From Marinobacter sp. (GTDB taxonomy: Bacteria; Pseudomonadota; Gammaproteobacteria; Pseudomonadales; Oleiphilaceae), in contig NZ_JACUUB010000002.1 in NCBI RefSeq assembly GCF_014859525.1, positions 1-64,000 on the forward strand: a stretch of 64,000 bases of DNA. The letters are read 5' to 3'. The position numbers and the translations under genes were made by a program. Positions within the stretch are counted from its first letter, which is position 1. Each line of letters opens with the position of its first letter. Under the pieces are notes generated by a model that was not told the DNA's origin, did not search any database, and worked only from the letters and a program-made list of their open reading frames with translations. Below are positions 1 through 9,437 of this stretch, in pieces.

Positions 1-1
1 A

Positions 2-250
2 CAAAAGCTGAGCCCGTGGCGAAAAAAACAGAGTGCGCTGGAGTCGCGTATGGACCAGTTGCAGCAGGCACTCGGTGCAGTGGAAGTGTCGCTTGGGGAG
101 TCTTCTGTTTATGAGGACGGAGGCAAGGTTCGCCTGAAAGAACTGCTGGCCGAGCAGACCGGCCTGAAGCGAGAGCTGGACGAGGTCGAGGCTGAATGGC
201 TGGAGGTCAGCGAAACCGTGGAAAGCCTGGAGGCCGAACTCGCCGGCTGA
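2..250 (+). CDS. ABC-F family ATPase, C-terminal end (partial)
   Basis: The open frame enters from the left edge and stops at 250, leaving 82 residues of a protein C-terminus. It is rich in Glu, Leu and Lys with heptad-like spacing, and includes a segment reading RKKQSALESRMDQL. This is the pattern of the coiled-coil tail that follows the second nucleotide-binding domain in ABC-F proteins of the YheS/Uup type, which act on ribosomes rather than as transporters. No ATPase motif lies inside the window, so the family call rests on the tail alone. The gene converges on ppx with only three bases between the two stop codons. Confidence 0.6.
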   Translation, partial: QKLSPWRKKQSALESRMDQLQQALGAVEVSLGESSVYEDGGKVRLKELLAEQTGLKRELDEVEAEWLEVSETVESLEAELAG

Positions 251-253
251 GAC

Positions 254-1786
254 TCAGGCTAACCGGCCACTGATCTCCAGGGTGAAGTCCTGGCGAGCCA
301 GATAGTCCCGCTCGTTCTCCAGGTCCGCGAGGGTCAGCGGCCGGTTGTCCAGCCAACCCTCCGGAAACTCCAACACCAGCTTGTTCTCGTGACCATGCAG
401 TATAACCGCTGGTGGGTCTTCCAGGTTGCGGGGGTGCTGCACCAGGACGGCCAGGCGCAATAGCACGCACAAGTAGCGAAGCCTGGGTTTGTCCTCTGTC
501 TCGATACCTTCGAACACCGTGCCCGAAAACTTGCGGCGGTGACCACGGACCAGTGTTGCCAGGTCGCGCTGGAACTGCTGGGTAAAGCCTGGCAAATCCG
601 AGTAACGCAGCAGGTAAGCGCCGTGTTTATGGTACTGACTATGAGAAATAGTCAGGCCGATCTCGTGCAACCGGCATGCCCAGCGCAAGACGTCTTCGTC
701 TGCCGCTGTGTGCAGGCCCCAGTCATCCGCCACTTGAGCCCAGGCCGCGATCGCGGTCTTCTCCACGGCGGCGCCGTGGGCCTGGTCCACATGGTAACGT
801 TCCTGCAGTGCGGCAATCGTTCGCTCACGCACGTCCTCATGTTGGATGCGGCCAACAATATCGTACAACAGGCCTTCCCGAAGGGCGCCATCGGCAAACG
901 TCATGTCCTTGATGTCCAGAGAACGAAACGCTGCCAGCAGAATGGCAAAGCCAGCGGGGAAAATACTCTGGCGATCCTGTCGCACGCCGAGATCCGACAG
1001 TTTTTCAACCTTGCCCATATCCACCAGGCGTTTGCGCAATTCTTCCATGGCATCGCGAGTAATGGTGCCGTCGGTAATTTTCAGATTGGCCAGGACGCTG
1101 GAAATCGCCTTGATCGAACCGGACGAGCCGACGGCGCTCTGCCAGCCCACCGCCCGGTAATGCTGGCGAATATTCAGCAATTCCTGTTCGGCATGAATAA
1201 TAGCTTTGTCCATTTGTCGGCGAGCCACCTTGCCATCCGGAAAGTACCGGTTGCGGAAAGATACGCAGCCCATGTGAAGGCTTTCCAGCTCCTGGGGCTC
1301 AAAACGCTGCCCGATAATGAACTCGGTACTGCCGCCGCCAATATCAATCACCAGCCGCTTGCCCTGGTCGTCTGACAGGGTGTGAGAAACGCCGAGATAG
1401 ATCAGACGGGCTTCTTCCCGGCCTGCGATGATTTCAACCGGGTAGCCGAGCACTTCCTCCGCTCGTGCAATGAAGTCGTAGGCATTGCGAGCGACCCGAA
1501 GGGCATTGGTGCCAACAATCTGCACACCTTCCGCAGGCATCCCTTGCAGCCGCTGAGCAAAGCGCTTGAGGCATTCCAGGGCCCGTTCCTGGGCCGCTTC
1601 CGTTAAACGATTGTATTGATCCAGGCCTGCACCCAGCTGGACTTTCTCGCCCATTTTCTCGATTGCACGGATTTCACCATGAACCAGACGGGCCACGACC
1701 ATGTGGAAGCTGTTGGAGCCCATATCAATGGCTGCCAGCATATCCGGGGAAGGTACAGCGTTCTCGGCGGTAGATGCGGCCGTCAC
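254..1786 (-). CDS. ppx: Exopolyphosphatase (Ppx/GppA family)
   Basis: Ppx removes terminal phosphates from inorganic polyphosphate; GppA-type relatives also hydrolyse pppGpp. The actin-like ATPase fold is visible: the phosphate-1 loop AAIDMGSNSFH near the N-terminus, a second glycine-rich loop VIDIGGGSTEFI, and a C-terminal HD-like helical region (CRLHEIG, then HGAYLL). The frame remains open further upstream. I chose a GTG at 1786 because AGGA sits about ten bases before it and it gives about 510 residues, close to pseudomonad Ppx. An ATG at 1741 is the alternative. In many gammaproteobacteria ppx neighbours trxA and rho, as here. Ppx and GppA cannot be told apart with certainty from sequence alone. 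Confidence 0.9.
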   Translation of the reverse strand: MTAASTAENAVPSPDMLAAIDMGSNSFHMVVARLVHGEIRAIEKMGEKVQLGAGLDQYNRLTEAAQERALECLKRFAQRLQGMPAEGVQIVGTNALRVARNAYDFIARAEEVLGYPVEIIAGREEARLIYLGVSHTLSDDQGKRLVIDIGGGSTEFIIGQRFEPQELESLHMGCVSFRNRYFPDGKVARRQMDKAIIHAEQELLNIRQHYRAVGWQSAVGSSGSIKAISSVLANLKITDGTITRDAMEELRKRLVDMGKVEKLSDLGVRQDRQSIFPAGFAILLAAFRSLDIKDMTFADGALREGLLYDIVGRIQHEDVRERTIAALQERYHVDQAHGAAVEKTAIAAWAQVADDWGLHTAADEDVLRWACRLHEIGLTISHSQYHKHGAYLLRYSDLPGFTQQFQRDLATLVRGHRRKFSGTVFEGIETEDKPRLRYLCVLLRLAVLVQHPRNLEDPPAVILHGHENKLVLEFPEGWLDNRPLTLADLENERDYLARQDFTLEISGRLA

Positions 1787-2074
1787 GTTGGTTGGCGTCC
1801 TGTGTGGGGTGAATATGTTGGTGCCGTTGCCGCTACTATAAAAGAAAGCCCGGGGGGCTGTCAGTAACCGACTGCGGTCATTACTGATGCGGATCAACGC
1901 CGGTGGCAGAATAACCCGCTTCACATTCAGGAGCGCAATCGCGTAAAGTAATGGACTAACGAAATCCGGGCAGGCGGTAAACCGTTCACGGTTTACCTCG
2001 TCTGCTACAGTCAACAGCGACTTTGCCGTGGCCGGCTATAAGCGGTCCGGGAGCGCCTGAATCAGGAAAGAGTA

Positions 2075-2401
2075 ATGAGCGGAAATATCGTTAATGTCAC
2101 CGACGCGTCTTTTGAGCAGGACGTACTGAAATCTGACGTTCCGGTGCTGGTAGACTACTGGGCTGAGTGGTGTGGCCCCTGCAAAATGATCGCACCGGTT
2201 CTGGAAGAGATCGCCGACGAATACGACGGCAAGCTCAAGGTCTGCAAACTCAACATCGACGAAAACGAGCAGACTCCGCCCAAGTTCAATATCCGTGGTA
2301 TCCCGACCCTCATGCTGTTCAAAAACGGCAACGTCGACGCCACCAAAGTAGGCGCGCTGTCCAAGTCACAGCTGGCCGCCTTTCTAGACAGCAACCTTTA
2401 A
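2075..2401 (+). CDS. trxA: Thioredoxin 1
   Basis: This is a 108-residue cytosolic disulfide reductase. The redox site WCGPC (Cys33, Cys36) lies in the canonical place after the first beta strands, and the cis-proline loop appears as IRGIPT. The length is that of classical TrxA. It donates electrons to ribonucleotide reductase, PAPS reductase and methionine sulfoxide reductases after reduction by thioredoxin reductase. The ATG follows an AGGAAAGAG Shine-Dalgarno stretch. The gene is monocistronic, divergent from ppx and closed by a strong terminator. Proximity to rho is common in pseudomonads and relatives, although here the moa operon lies between them on the other strand. Confidence 0.97.
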   Translation: MSGNIVNVTDASFEQDVLKSDVPVLVDYWAEWCGPCKMIAPVLEEIADEYDGKLKVCKLNIDENEQTPPKFNIRGIPTLMLFKNGNVDATKVGALSKSQLAAFLDSNL

Positions 2402-2413
2402 TCAAGGTGTTGC

Positions 2414-2453
2414 AAAAAACCGCCCCTGAGCGCTGTTTCACGGGCGGTTTTTT
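2414..2453. terminator. Bidirectional intrinsic terminator after trxA
   Basis: An inverted repeat AAAAAACCGCCC / GGGCGGTTTTTT encloses a 16-base loop, so a GC stem is followed by a T run in both directions. It lies 13 bases after the trxA stop and about 75 bases beyond the moaE stop, so it can end both converging transcripts. Confidence 0.9.
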
Positions 2454-2527
2454 ATGGCCATGACCCGACCAGACAGAATCATCGGACTTATCCTAATGCA
2501 GATCATGGGTTGAGGCGGGCGGCTCGT

Positions 2528-2974
2528 CTACTCCCAAGTCTGGCTTCGTTCCACATCCGAAGCCTTCTGTTCGACCCAGTGCGCATCATCCCCGGAAATC
2601 TCTTTCTTCCAGAACGGCGCCGACGTCTTCAAGGCATCCATAATGAAGGCGCAAGCCTCAAAAGCATCTCCGCGATGGGCACTGCAAACCCCCACAAAGA
2701 CAATCTGATCCGACAGCGCCAACGGCCCAATCCGATGAATCACCCGTGCCTGGCGCACATCCCACCGTTGCGATGCCTCATCAATCAGGCCCTGGATCAC
2801 CTGCTCGGTCATCCCCGGATAGTGCTCCAGAAACAGCCCGGTCACCCCGGACAGATCCCCGGAATCCCGCACCAGTCCGGCAAAGGTCACCACCGCACCG
2901 GTACCCGAACCGCTGGCGCGTAGTGCCTGATACTCCGCGCCGACATCGAAATCATGCTCCTGGATTGAAATCAT
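2528..2974 (-). CDS. moaE: Molybdopterin synthase catalytic subunit
   Basis: MoaE transfers sulfur from the MoaD thiocarboxylate to cyclic pyranopterin monophosphate, making the dithiolene of molybdopterin. The protein is 148 residues, normal for the family. It contains the conserved stretch VIHRIGPLALSD, then CSAHRGDAFEAC and the basic active-site segment TSAPFWKKE with the catalytic lysine pair. It is the last gene of a four-gene operon, one base after moaD. Other cofactor genes (moaA, moaC) are not in the window. Confidence 0.96.
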   Translation of the reverse strand: MISIQEHDFDVGAEYQALRASGSGTGAVVTFAGLVRDSGDLSGVTGLFLEHYPGMTEQVIQGLIDEASQRWDVRQARVIHRIGPLALSDQIVFVGVCSAHRGDAFEACAFIMDALKTSAPFWKKEISGDDAHWVEQKASDVERSQTWE

Positions 2975-2975
2975 C

Positions 2976-3236
2976 TCAGCCTCCGGTCACCGGCGGGAAA
3001 AACGCCACCTCGTCACCGGCATTAACCGGCGTGGACGGCTTTGCCATGGCCTGGTTAACGGCCACCATCACCGGTTGGTCGCCCTGCAGCTGGGCCCAGC
3101 GGTCACCTCTTGCCGCCAGTTCTGACAACAGGTCCGCGACGGTCTGCTCTGGCGTGGCCGGCAGCTGCAGACTCTCGGTATCCAGCTCTTCCCGCAGCCG
3201 GGCAAAAAAACGAATGGTCAGGGTCGCATCAGTCAT
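2976..3236 (-). CDS. moaD: Molybdopterin synthase sulfur carrier subunit
   Basis: MoaD is a ubiquitin-fold sulfur carrier whose C-terminal Gly-Gly is adenylated by MoeB and then thiocarboxylated. The 86-residue product starts with an IRFFARLREEL segment and ends in FFPPVTGG with the obligatory terminal Gly-Gly, so the reactive tail is intact. It partners the moaE product encoded immediately downstream and is itself two bases after moeA, which fits co-translation of the synthase subunits. Confidence 0.95.
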   Translation of the reverse strand: MTDATLTIRFFARLREELDTESLQLPATPEQTVADLLSELAARGDRWAQLQGDQPVMVAVNQAMAKPSTPVNAGDEVAFFPPVTGG

Positions 3237-3238
3237 GA

Positions 3239-4453
3239 TCAGCTCAACAGGTCAGTAAAAGAGTAATAGGCAACCGGATCACCAGGCTGGATCGTGGTGT
3301 GCTCTGGCACCACCGCCAGGCCAGCAGCCCAGCAGGTCGAACTGAGTACGCCGGAATTTTGATTGGAGAAGGCCAATACTGAGGCTCCGGCACCAGAGCC
3401 GTCCTTGCGGGCGCGCACAAATTCACGCCGCGTGGACGGCGAGGTAACCTCAAAACCTGCGGGTAGATAATCCCCGACAGGGGCTGCGTCGGTCCGGCCC
3501 TGGCATTTGCGGATGAAGGGCATGCAGATCACCATGAACGCGACCAGTACCGACACCGGATTGCCCGGCAGCCCCAGCACCGGCGTGCCGTTGATAGCGC
3601 CGAAGGCAAGGGGTTTGCCGGGCTTGATGGCCATCCTCCACAGCGACAGGTTGCCGGCTTCCTCGAGCACCACGCGCACGTGATCCTCTTCACCGACGGA
3701 TACGCCGCCACTGGTAATGACCAGGTCGGAATTGGCGGCGGCCTGTTCCAGCTTGTTGCGCGTGGCTTCGCGGGTGTCTTTAAGGGTCTCGCACAGAACT
3801 ACTTCGCAGCCAGCCTCCGCAAGTAGGCCCATCAGGGTGAATCGGTTGGTGTTGTATATCTGCCCTGGGTTGAGCGGGGTTCCGGGTTCTACCAGTTCGT
3901 CGCCTGTGCTGAGCACGGCCACCCGCAGCTTTTCCAGAACAGGAATCTGGTGCATGCCCATTGAGGCGAGCAGTCCCATTTCCTGTGGGCGGATGCGCAC
4001 GCCCCGGGCCAGTGCCAAGTCACCCTGGGACAGATCCTGGCCTTGCTTCCGGATGTTCTGCCCCTGGCTGACCTCCGTCAGTATCAGAACATCGTCGCCG
4101 GTGCGCTCCACTTGCTCCTGCATAACCACCGCATCGGCGCCCTGAGGGATTTCCGACCCGGTAAAAATTCGCACCGCGGTGCCAGGCTGCAACGGTTTCG
4201 GCGCCGTGCCCGCCGGCACCCGATCCGAGACCGTCAGCGCCCGCCCGGCGACCACGCAGGAGTGAAGGACCGCATAGCCATCCACAGCACTGTTGTCGGC
4301 CGGCGGAACATCGGACGGCACATACTTGTGTTCTGCCAGCACACGGCCGAGGCATTCGGTCAGCGGGACCGCCTGGGTTCGGGTCACCGGGGTCGCATGG
4401 CTCAGTATGTGCGCCAGTGCATCATCTACAGAAATCAGATCGGTGCTTGCCAT
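3239..4453 (-). CDS. moeA: Molybdopterin molybdenumtransferase
   Basis: MoeA inserts molybdate into adenylated molybdopterin. The protein of about 404 residues shows the family landmarks: an N-terminal PADNSAVDGYAV motif, the central MoCF-binding region with STGDEL and a TSGGVSVGEEDHV segment, then PGKPLAFG and GLPGNPVS. I start it at the ATG at 4453, where AGGAG lies about six bases upstream, not at an in-frame codon 12 residues earlier that lacks a good site. It lies 13 bases after moaB and two before moaD. Confidence 0.96.
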   Translation of the reverse strand: MASTDLISVDDALAHILSHATPVTRTQAVPLTECLGRVLAEHKYVPSDVPPADNSAVDGYAVLHSCVVAGRALTVSDRVPAGTAPKPLQPGTAVRIFTGSEIPQGADAVVMQEQVERTGDDVLILTEVSQGQNIRKQGQDLSQGDLALARGVRIRPQEMGLLASMGMHQIPVLEKLRVAVLSTGDELVEPGTPLNPGQIYNTNRFTLMGLLAEAGCEVVLCETLKDTREATRNKLEQAAANSDLVITSGGVSVGEEDHVRVVLEEAGNLSLWRMAIKPGKPLAFGAINGTPVLGLPGNPVSVLVAFMVICMPFIRKCQGRTDAAPVGDYLPAGFEVTSPSTRREFVRARKDGSGAGASVLAFSNQNSGVLSSTCWAAGLAVVPEHTTIQPGDPVAYYSFTDLLS

Positions 4454-4466
4454 GGGGTCTCCTGGG

Positions 4467-5039
4467 TTATCGTTCTGCGCGGTAGCCAATCACTTCCTGG
4501 GTACGACTGAAGGCACGCTCCGGCTTTCTGAGCACCAGGGCCGAGAAGTTGCAGGGCCCGTGACGGCTGTCCAGCTGAGCTTTCAGAATGCCGTTCCAGC
4601 CGGTACGACAGGCGCCGGTGGAGCCGGGTAAACAGAAAATCACCGTGTTGTTGGCCATTCCGCCAAAGGCACGGGACTGAATGGTCGAGGTGCCGATTTC
4701 CGAGGCTGACAGGCGTCGGAATTCCTCGCCAAAACCTTCGATGGTCTTGTCCAGCAGCGGCCCTACTGCCTCGGGCGTGCTGTCCCGCTCATTAAAGCCG
4801 GTGCCGCCGGTGATGATAACGGCATGAACCTGCTGGTCGGCAATCCATTGCGACATCAGGGCGCGCACCAGATAGATGTCGTCCGGAATAATTCGACGCG
4901 ACACCAGTCGATGACCGGCCTCGATGACGCTGTCTTCGAGGAATTGCCCAGAGGTATCTTCGTCGATGCCCCGGGTGTCGGAGACGGTCAGAACAGCAAT
5001 ATTCAGAGGTGTGAGTTCACTGGTGAGATCAATACTCAT
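4467..5039 (-). CDS. moaB: Molybdenum cofactor biosynthesis protein B
   Basis: MoaB belongs to the MogA/MoaB fold that adenylates molybdopterin before molybdate insertion. The 190-residue protein has the diagnostic [16 protein letters not shown] loop and an [10 protein letters not shown] strand near the start. The ATG at 5039 has GGAG a few bases upstream; the frame extends 38 codons further but that part is not protein-like. It is the first gene of moaB-moeA-moaD-moaE. In Escherichia coli MoaB appears dispensable while MogA is active; which form acts here cannot be judged from the window. Confidence 0.94.
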   Translation of the reverse strand: MSIDLTSELTPLNIAVLTVSDTRGIDEDTSGQFLEDSVIEAGHRLVSRRIIPDDIYLVRALMSQWIADQQVHAVIITGGTGFNERDSTPEAVGPLLDKTIEGFGEEFRRLSASEIGTSTIQSRAFGGMANNTVIFCLPGSTGACRTGWNGILKAQLDSRHGPCNFSALVLRKPERAFSRTQEVIGYRAER

Positions 5040-5403
5040 GGAATGGCTCCGTAATAATTCAATTAACAGTATAATATAGTCAGTATCCGGATCGGTGCCA
5101 CGGATGGGAAGGGGGTAACCCATCAGAGGGAGTTGGCGGGCAGCGCCAGGCAAATGTTTATCATGAATCTGGCTTAATTTTAGTCAGAAGCCTTGACACG
5201 CGCCTTGAAGGTGTTCGATTATGCTGACTGCCCGGTGAACGGTTGTTCCCACTCTCTGGCTCCAGCACATATGACCGGCACTCATCGTTACCGGTTGCTC
5301 CACCTAGCCAGCACCTTGTTTTAATTATTTTGATCAATGCGTTCAGGGGCACCCCTGTCATACCAACTTTCGTTTACTCCATTCCTGATAAATCCTACAA
5401 ATT
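5040..5403. other. Gap between moaB and rho, with both promoters
   Basis: These 364 bases separate the divergent moaB operon and rho. Next to moaB the sequence is AT-rich and could hold its promoter, but I see no convincing -35/-10 pair. On the rho side there is a sigma-70 type candidate at 5193-5222, which gives a leader of roughly 175 bases. A short open frame of 17 codons starts at 5271 in that leader (begins MTGTHRYRL) but has no clear ribosome binding site. No RNA gene was recognised. Confidence 0.6.
5193..5222 (+). promoter_or_regulatory. Candidate sigma-70 promoter of rho
   Basis: A perfect TTGACA at 5193-5198 is followed after 18 bases by GATTAT at 5217-5222. The element lies about 180 bases before the rho start codon, in line with the long leader through which rho autoregulates by attenuation in Escherichia coli. 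The -10 is imperfect and the spacing is one base longer than optimal. Confidence 0.45.
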
Positions 5404-6666
5404 ATGAATCTTACTGAACTCAAGCAGAAATCTGTGCCCGAATTGCTCGGAATCGCGCAAGAAATGGGCCTCGACAACCTCGCTCGTTCGCGCAAACAGG
5501 ATGTTATTTTCAGCATCCTGAAAAAGCACGCCAAGAGCGGCGAAGACATTTACGGTGATGGTGTCCTGGAGATTCTGCAGGATGGTTTCGGTTTTCTGCG
5601 TTCTGCCGATGCCTCATACCTCGCCGGACCTGACGATATCTATGTGTCGCCCAGCCAGATCCGCCGCTTCAACCTGCGGACCGGTGACACCGTCGCTGGC
5701 AAAATCCGGCCCCCCAAAGACGGCGAGCGTTACTTTGCTCTGCTGAAAGTTAACGAGATTAACTTTGATAAGCCGGACAACGCCCGTAACAAGATTCTGT
5801 TCGAAAACCTGACCCCGCTGTTCCCGGATGAGCGCTTGTCTCTCGAAGCCGGTAATGGCAGTACCGAAGATCTGACTTCGCGGGTACTCGACCTGGTGTC
5901 ACCGATCGGTAAAGGTCAGCGTGGTCTGATCGTATCTCCGCCCAAGGCCGGTAAAACCCTGCTGATGCAGGGTATTGCCCAGTCCATCGTGCGCAACAAC
6001 CCGGAATGTCATCTGATCGTGTTGCTGATCGACGAGCGTCCGGAAGAAGTGACCGAGATGCAACGCACCGTGCGTGGCGAAGTCATCGCCTCCACCTTTG
6101 ACGAGCCGCCGGCCCGTCACGTCCAGGTGGCAGACATGGTGATCGAAAAGGCCAAGCGCCTGGTCGAGCACAAGAAAGATGTCATCATCCTGCTGGACTC
6201 TATCACTCGTCTGGCCCGGGCCTACAACACGGTCATCCCGTCGTCTGGCAAGGTTCTGACCGGTGGTGTCGACGCTCACGCGCTGGAGAAGCCGAAGCGT
6301 TTCTTTGGCGCGGCCCGTAACGTCGAAGAAGGCGGCAGCCTGACCATCCTGGCCACGGCTCTGGTGGATACCGGCTCCAAGATGGATGAGGTGATCTACG
6401 AGGAGTTCAAGGGCACCGGTAACATGGAAATCCATCTGGACCGGAAAATCGCCGAGAAGCGTGTCTACCCGGCCATCAATATTCGTCGTTCCGGCACCCG
6501 CCGTGAAGACTTGCTGATGACGGAAGCGGACATCCAGCGCGTATGGATTTTGCGCAAACTGCTGCACTCCATGGACGACGACACCGCTGCACTGGAGTTC
6601 CTGCTGGACAAGCTGCGCGACACCAAGACTAACGACGAATTCTTCCAGTCTATGAAGCGTCGTTGA
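5404..6666 (+). CDS. rho: Transcription termination factor Rho
   Basis: Rho is the hexameric RNA-dependent ATPase that terminates untranslated transcripts. At 420 residues it matches the usual length. The N-terminal helical domain begins [16 protein letters not shown]. The cold-shock-like primary RNA site follows ([17 protein letters not shown]). The Walker A loop [13 protein letters not shown], the Walker B region [15 protein letters not shown], and the Q-loop and R-loop region [19 protein letters not shown] are all intact. No strong Shine-Dalgarno precedes the ATG, which may relate to its autoregulation. The gene stands alone on the plus strand. Confidence 0.98.
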   Translation: MNLTELKQKSVPELLGIAQEMGLDNLARSRKQDVIFSILKKHAKSGEDIYGDGVLEILQDGFGFLRSADASYLAGPDDIYVSPSQIRRFNLRTGDTVAGKIRPPKDGERYFALLKVNEINFDKPDNARNKILFENLTPLFPDERLSLEAGNGSTEDLTSRVLDLVSPIGKGQRGLIVSPPKAGKTLLMQGIAQSIVRNNPECHLIVLLIDERPEEVTEMQRTVRGEVIASTFDEPPARHVQVADMVIEKAKRLVEHKKDVIILLDSITRLARAYNTVIPSSGKVLTGGVDAHALEKPKRFFGAARNVEEGGSLTILATALVDTGSKMDEVIYEEFKGTGNMEIHLDRKIAEKRVYPAINIRRSGTRREDLLMTEADIQRVWILRKLLHSMDDDTAALEFLLDKLRDTKTNDEFFQSMKRR

Positions 6667-6702
6667 TACTGGTTTCTATGCGCGTCTGACTTTCGGGGGC
6701 GG

Positions 6703-6808
6703 GCGTTACCGGGGACTTCCTCCGGAGACACGCCGTGAACCCATCCCTGGGGGCTCGGTCTTGCCATCCCTGGCAAGCACGGTCTCCGGAGGAAGCCCCC
6801 GATAACGC
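6703..6808. repeat. Imperfect inverted-repeat element between rho and ubiD
   Basis: Two 27-base arms, 6703-6729 and 6782-6808, are inverted copies of each other with two mismatches; both contain the core CTCCGGAGG or its complement. The 52-base centre contains a smaller hairpin CTTGCC/GGCAAG. No coding sequence or transposase is nearby. The structure resembles intergenic palindromic elements that occur in many copies in some marine gammaproteobacterial genomes; that comparison is from memory and no second copy was found in this window. It could also serve as a 3' end for rho, although it lacks a T run. Confidence 0.6.
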
Positions 6809-6925
6809 CGTTCGAAGTCCCTGCTTCGTGCTGACTCCGAAAAAAAGCGCCAGAGAGAAGCAAGAAAAGGGCAGTCCAGAACCGCCCAAACTCCGTAGTA
6901 CCGTAGACCAGAAGCGGAGCACAGC

Positions 6926-8413
6926 ATGAAATACAACGACCTGAGAGACTTCATCGGCCAGCTGGAAAAGCTGGGCGAGCTCAAACGCATCAGCGTGGAA
7001 GTCGATCCTCACCTGGAAATGACCGAAATCTGCGACCGCACGTTGCGGGCAGGTGGGCCGGCGTTGTTGTTTGAAAATCCGAAAGGCTACGACATGCCCG
7101 TGCTTGCCAACTTGTTCGGTACGCCCAAACGGGTGGCACTGGGTATGGGGCAAGACGACGTGGCCGCGCTCAGAGACGTAGGTAAACTGCTTGCCTTTCT
7201 GAAAGAACCCGATCCCCCCAAGGGCTTCAAAGACGCTCTAGAGAAACTGCCGATCTTCAAGCAGGTGATGCGCATGAGCCCAAAAGTGCTCCGCTCCGCA
7301 CCCTGCCAGGATGTGGTGATCGAAAAAGATAAGGTGGATCTGTACCAGATTCCGGTACAACATTGCTGGCCCGGGGATGCCGGCCCGCTGGTGACCTGGC
7401 CGCTGGTGATCACCCGAGGCCCCAATAAAGAACGGCAGAATCTGGGCATCTATCGGCAGCAGGTGATCGGCCGCAATCGGCTGATCATGCGCTGGCTCAG
7501 CCACCGGGGCGGGGCGCTGGATTATCAGGAATTCCGCAAAGCCAATCCGGACAAACCATACCCGGTGGCGGTGGCCCTGGGTGCCGATCCGGCTACTATT
7601 CTCGGTGCCGTTACGCCGGTGCCGGACAGCCTGTCTGAATACGCGTTCGCTGGCTTGTTACGTGGCGCCCGTACGGAACTGGTGAAAGCCGAGCTGAGCG
7701 ATCTGCAGGTGCCGGCCAGTGCCGAAATCGTCCTGGAAGGCTTTATTTATCCGGATGATATGGCGCCGGAAGGCCCGTTCGGTGATCACACCGGTTACTA
7801 TAACGAAGTGGACCAATTCCCGGTGTTTACCGTGGAGCGCATCAGCCACCGTCGCGATCCGATCTATCACAGCACCTACACCGGCCGCCCGCCCGATGAG
7901 CCTGCCATTCTGGGCGTGGCGCTAAACGAAGTCTTTATTCCGATCCTGCAAAAGCAGTTCCCGGAAATTGTCGATTTCTACCTGCCCCCGGAAGGCTGTT
8001 CCTACCGGCTGGCCATCGTCACCATGAAGAAACAGTACCCGGGCCATGCCAAACGGGTGATGATGGGCGTATGGTCGTTTCTTCGGCAGTTCATGTATAC
8101 CAAGTTTGTCATTGTTACCGACGACGACGTGAACGCCCGTAACTGGGAAGATGTGATCTGGGCCATGACAACCCGTATGGACCCTGCCCGGGATACCACC
8201 CTGGTGGAGAGCACTCCCATCGATTACCTGGATTTTGCCTCGCCAGTGTCTGGGCTCGGTTCGAAGATGGGGATGGATGCCACCAACAAATGGCCCGGGG
8301 AAACCGACCGGGAGTGGGGCACGGCGATTGCGATGACCAATGAAGTCAAACAACGGGTCGATGACCTGTGGGACAGCCTGGGCATTGAAATCCCGGCACC
8401 TCGCCCTGATTGA
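6926..8413 (+). CDS. ubiD: 3-octaprenyl-4-hydroxybenzoate decarboxylase
   Basis: UbiD decarboxylates the polyprenylated 4-hydroxybenzoate intermediate of ubiquinone synthesis, using prenylated FMN supplied by UbiX. The 495-residue product has the family's opening [15 protein letters not shown], the mid-protein [11 protein letters not shown] loop, and a C-terminal segment with [12 protein letters not shown] and [14 protein letters not shown]. The Glu-Arg-Glu site region is consistent with an active enzyme. Length agrees with other UbiD proteins. The next gene begins within a few bases of its stop, so the two are probably co-transcribed. Confidence 0.97.
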   Translation: MKYNDLRDFIGQLEKLGELKRISVEVDPHLEMTEICDRTLRAGGPALLFENPKGYDMPVLANLFGTPKRVALGMGQDDVAALRDVGKLLAFLKEPDPPKGFKDALEKLPIFKQVMRMSPKVLRSAPCQDVVIEKDKVDLYQIPVQHCWPGDAGPLVTWPLVITRGPNKERQNLGIYRQQVIGRNRLIMRWLSHRGGALDYQEFRKANPDKPYPVAVALGADPATILGAVTPVPDSLSEYAFAGLLRGARTELVKAELSDLQVPASAEIVLEGFIYPDDMAPEGPFGDHTGYYNEVDQFPVFTVERISHRRDPIYHSTYTGRPPDEPAILGVALNEVFIPILQKQFPEIVDFYLPPEGCSYRLAIVTMKKQYPGHAKRVMMGVWSFLRQFMYTKFVIVTDDDVNARNWEDVIWAMTTRMDPARDTTLVESTPIDYLDFASPVSGLGSKMGMDATNKWPGETDREWGTAIAMTNEVKQRVDDLWDSLGIEIPAPRPD

Positions 8414-8426
8414 CAGGCGCACGGGG

Positions 8427-9419
8427 TTGTCTTGGGTCCGACTGCAGCCCTCCGGTATTGCGTTTCAGGTACCGGCAGGCGTTGATCTGTTATCGGCCGC
8501 AGCAAGCTCCGGCATTCGGGTTCCGGCAGCCTGTCGGAATGGCGTATGTGAGATCTGTGAGGCCCGACTGCTCAGTGGCCAGGTCCTGAATACCCGTAAT
8601 CAGCAACCCATACCGGTTGGTCAGCGCCTGATGATGTGTCGGGCGCAGGCCCTGACCGATCTAGAATTGGAGATACCTGCCGTTATGGCATCAGGAAATT
8701 ATCAGCCCCGGAAGTTTCAGGCCAAAGTGGTGGACGTCCGCTCCCTCAGCCATGATGTTTATCGGGTTGAGCTGCAGTTGCCGGCGCGCCGGGATGTGGC
8801 CTTTCATGCCGGGCAATATCTGGCGGTAAATCTGCCGGGCGCGGATCCCTGTTACTTTTCCATTGCCAGCCGCCCGTCCGTTAGCAACATCGAGCTGCAT
8901 ATTCAGGCCTCGCCGGAATGGCTTTCGGCACAGAAAGTGATTGATGCACTGACGTCCGGCCAGGATGTCAGTGTGGAATTGCCCCACGGCAAGGCATGCC
9001 TCGCAGCGGCGCCTGCCAAACCCATGGCGTTGGTGGCAGCGGGTACTGGCTTTGCGCAGATGAAAAGCCTGGTGGAGTACCTCCAGGAGACGGACTTCAA
9101 CCATCCGGTGAAGCTATTCTGGGGCGTTCGCAAGCATGAAGACATGTACCTGCGCTCGCTGGCTCAGCAGTGGCAAACTGACTGGGCGCCGTTTACGTTC
9201 CAGCCGGTGGTTGGCGATGATGAAGATAATGACTGGGGTGGTCATCACGATCAGCTGGTGCGTGCGGTACTGGCGTCAGGCTTTGACTGGACAAACGTTG
9301 AAGTACACGCCAGTGGCTCGCCGGCCATGGTGTATACCCTGATGGATGCGCTGCTGGCGGCAGGGTTGCCCAAGCAGGCGTTTTTCTCGGATGTGCTCGA
9401 GTACGCGCCTCGGGGGTGA
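8427..9419 (+). CDS. Ferredoxin-type NAD(P)H flavin reductase (Fre-like)
   Basis: This is a predicted electron-transfer protein of about 330 residues. An N-terminal plant-type [2Fe-2S] domain has the cluster ligands CRNGVCEIC plus a later Cys in MMCRAQ. The FAD-binding barrel contains CYFSIASRPS, and the NAD(P)-binding domain contains VAAGTGFAQMKSL. Such fusions resemble CDP-6-deoxyglucoseen reductase and phenol hydroxylase reductases. In pseudomonads and relatives a similar gene follows ubiD. The frame is open back into ubiD; I prefer a TTG at 8427, 13 bases after the ubiD stop. The upstream ATG at 8340 would overlap ubiD by 74 bases. Substrate and partner are unknown, and a role beside ubiquinone synthesis is only suggested by position. 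Confidence 0.8.
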   Translation: MSWVRLQPSGIAFQVPAGVDLLSAAASSGIRVPAACRNGVCEICEARLLSGQVLNTRNQQPIPVGQRLMMCRAQALTDLELEIPAVMASGNYQPRKFQAKVVDVRSLSHDVYRVELQLPARRDVAFHAGQYLAVNLPGADPCYFSIASRPSVSNIELHIQASPEWLSAQKVIDALTSGQDVSVELPHGKACLAAAPAKPMALVAAGTGFAQMKSLVEYLQETDFNHPVKLFWGVRKHEDMYLRSLAQQWQTDWAPFTFQPVVGDDEDNDWGGHHDQLVRAVLASGFDWTNVEVHASGSPAMVYTLMDALLAAGLPKQAFFSDVLEYAPRG

Positions 9420-9437
9420 GGCGGCGTTCTTGGAGTC

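Noticed and set aside
539..1867. Long plus-strand frames opposite ppx, and similar long antisense frames opposite rho, cyaA, the patatin gene and the acyl-CoA dehydrogenase gene.
   Set aside because: They are mirror frames created by GC-biased third positions of the real genes, with low-complexity His/Gln/Arg-rich translations and no family resemblance.
5161..5361. A 66-codon minus-strand frame in the moaB-rho gap.
   Set aside because: No ribosome site, no protein-like composition, and it lies opposite the rho leader and promoter.
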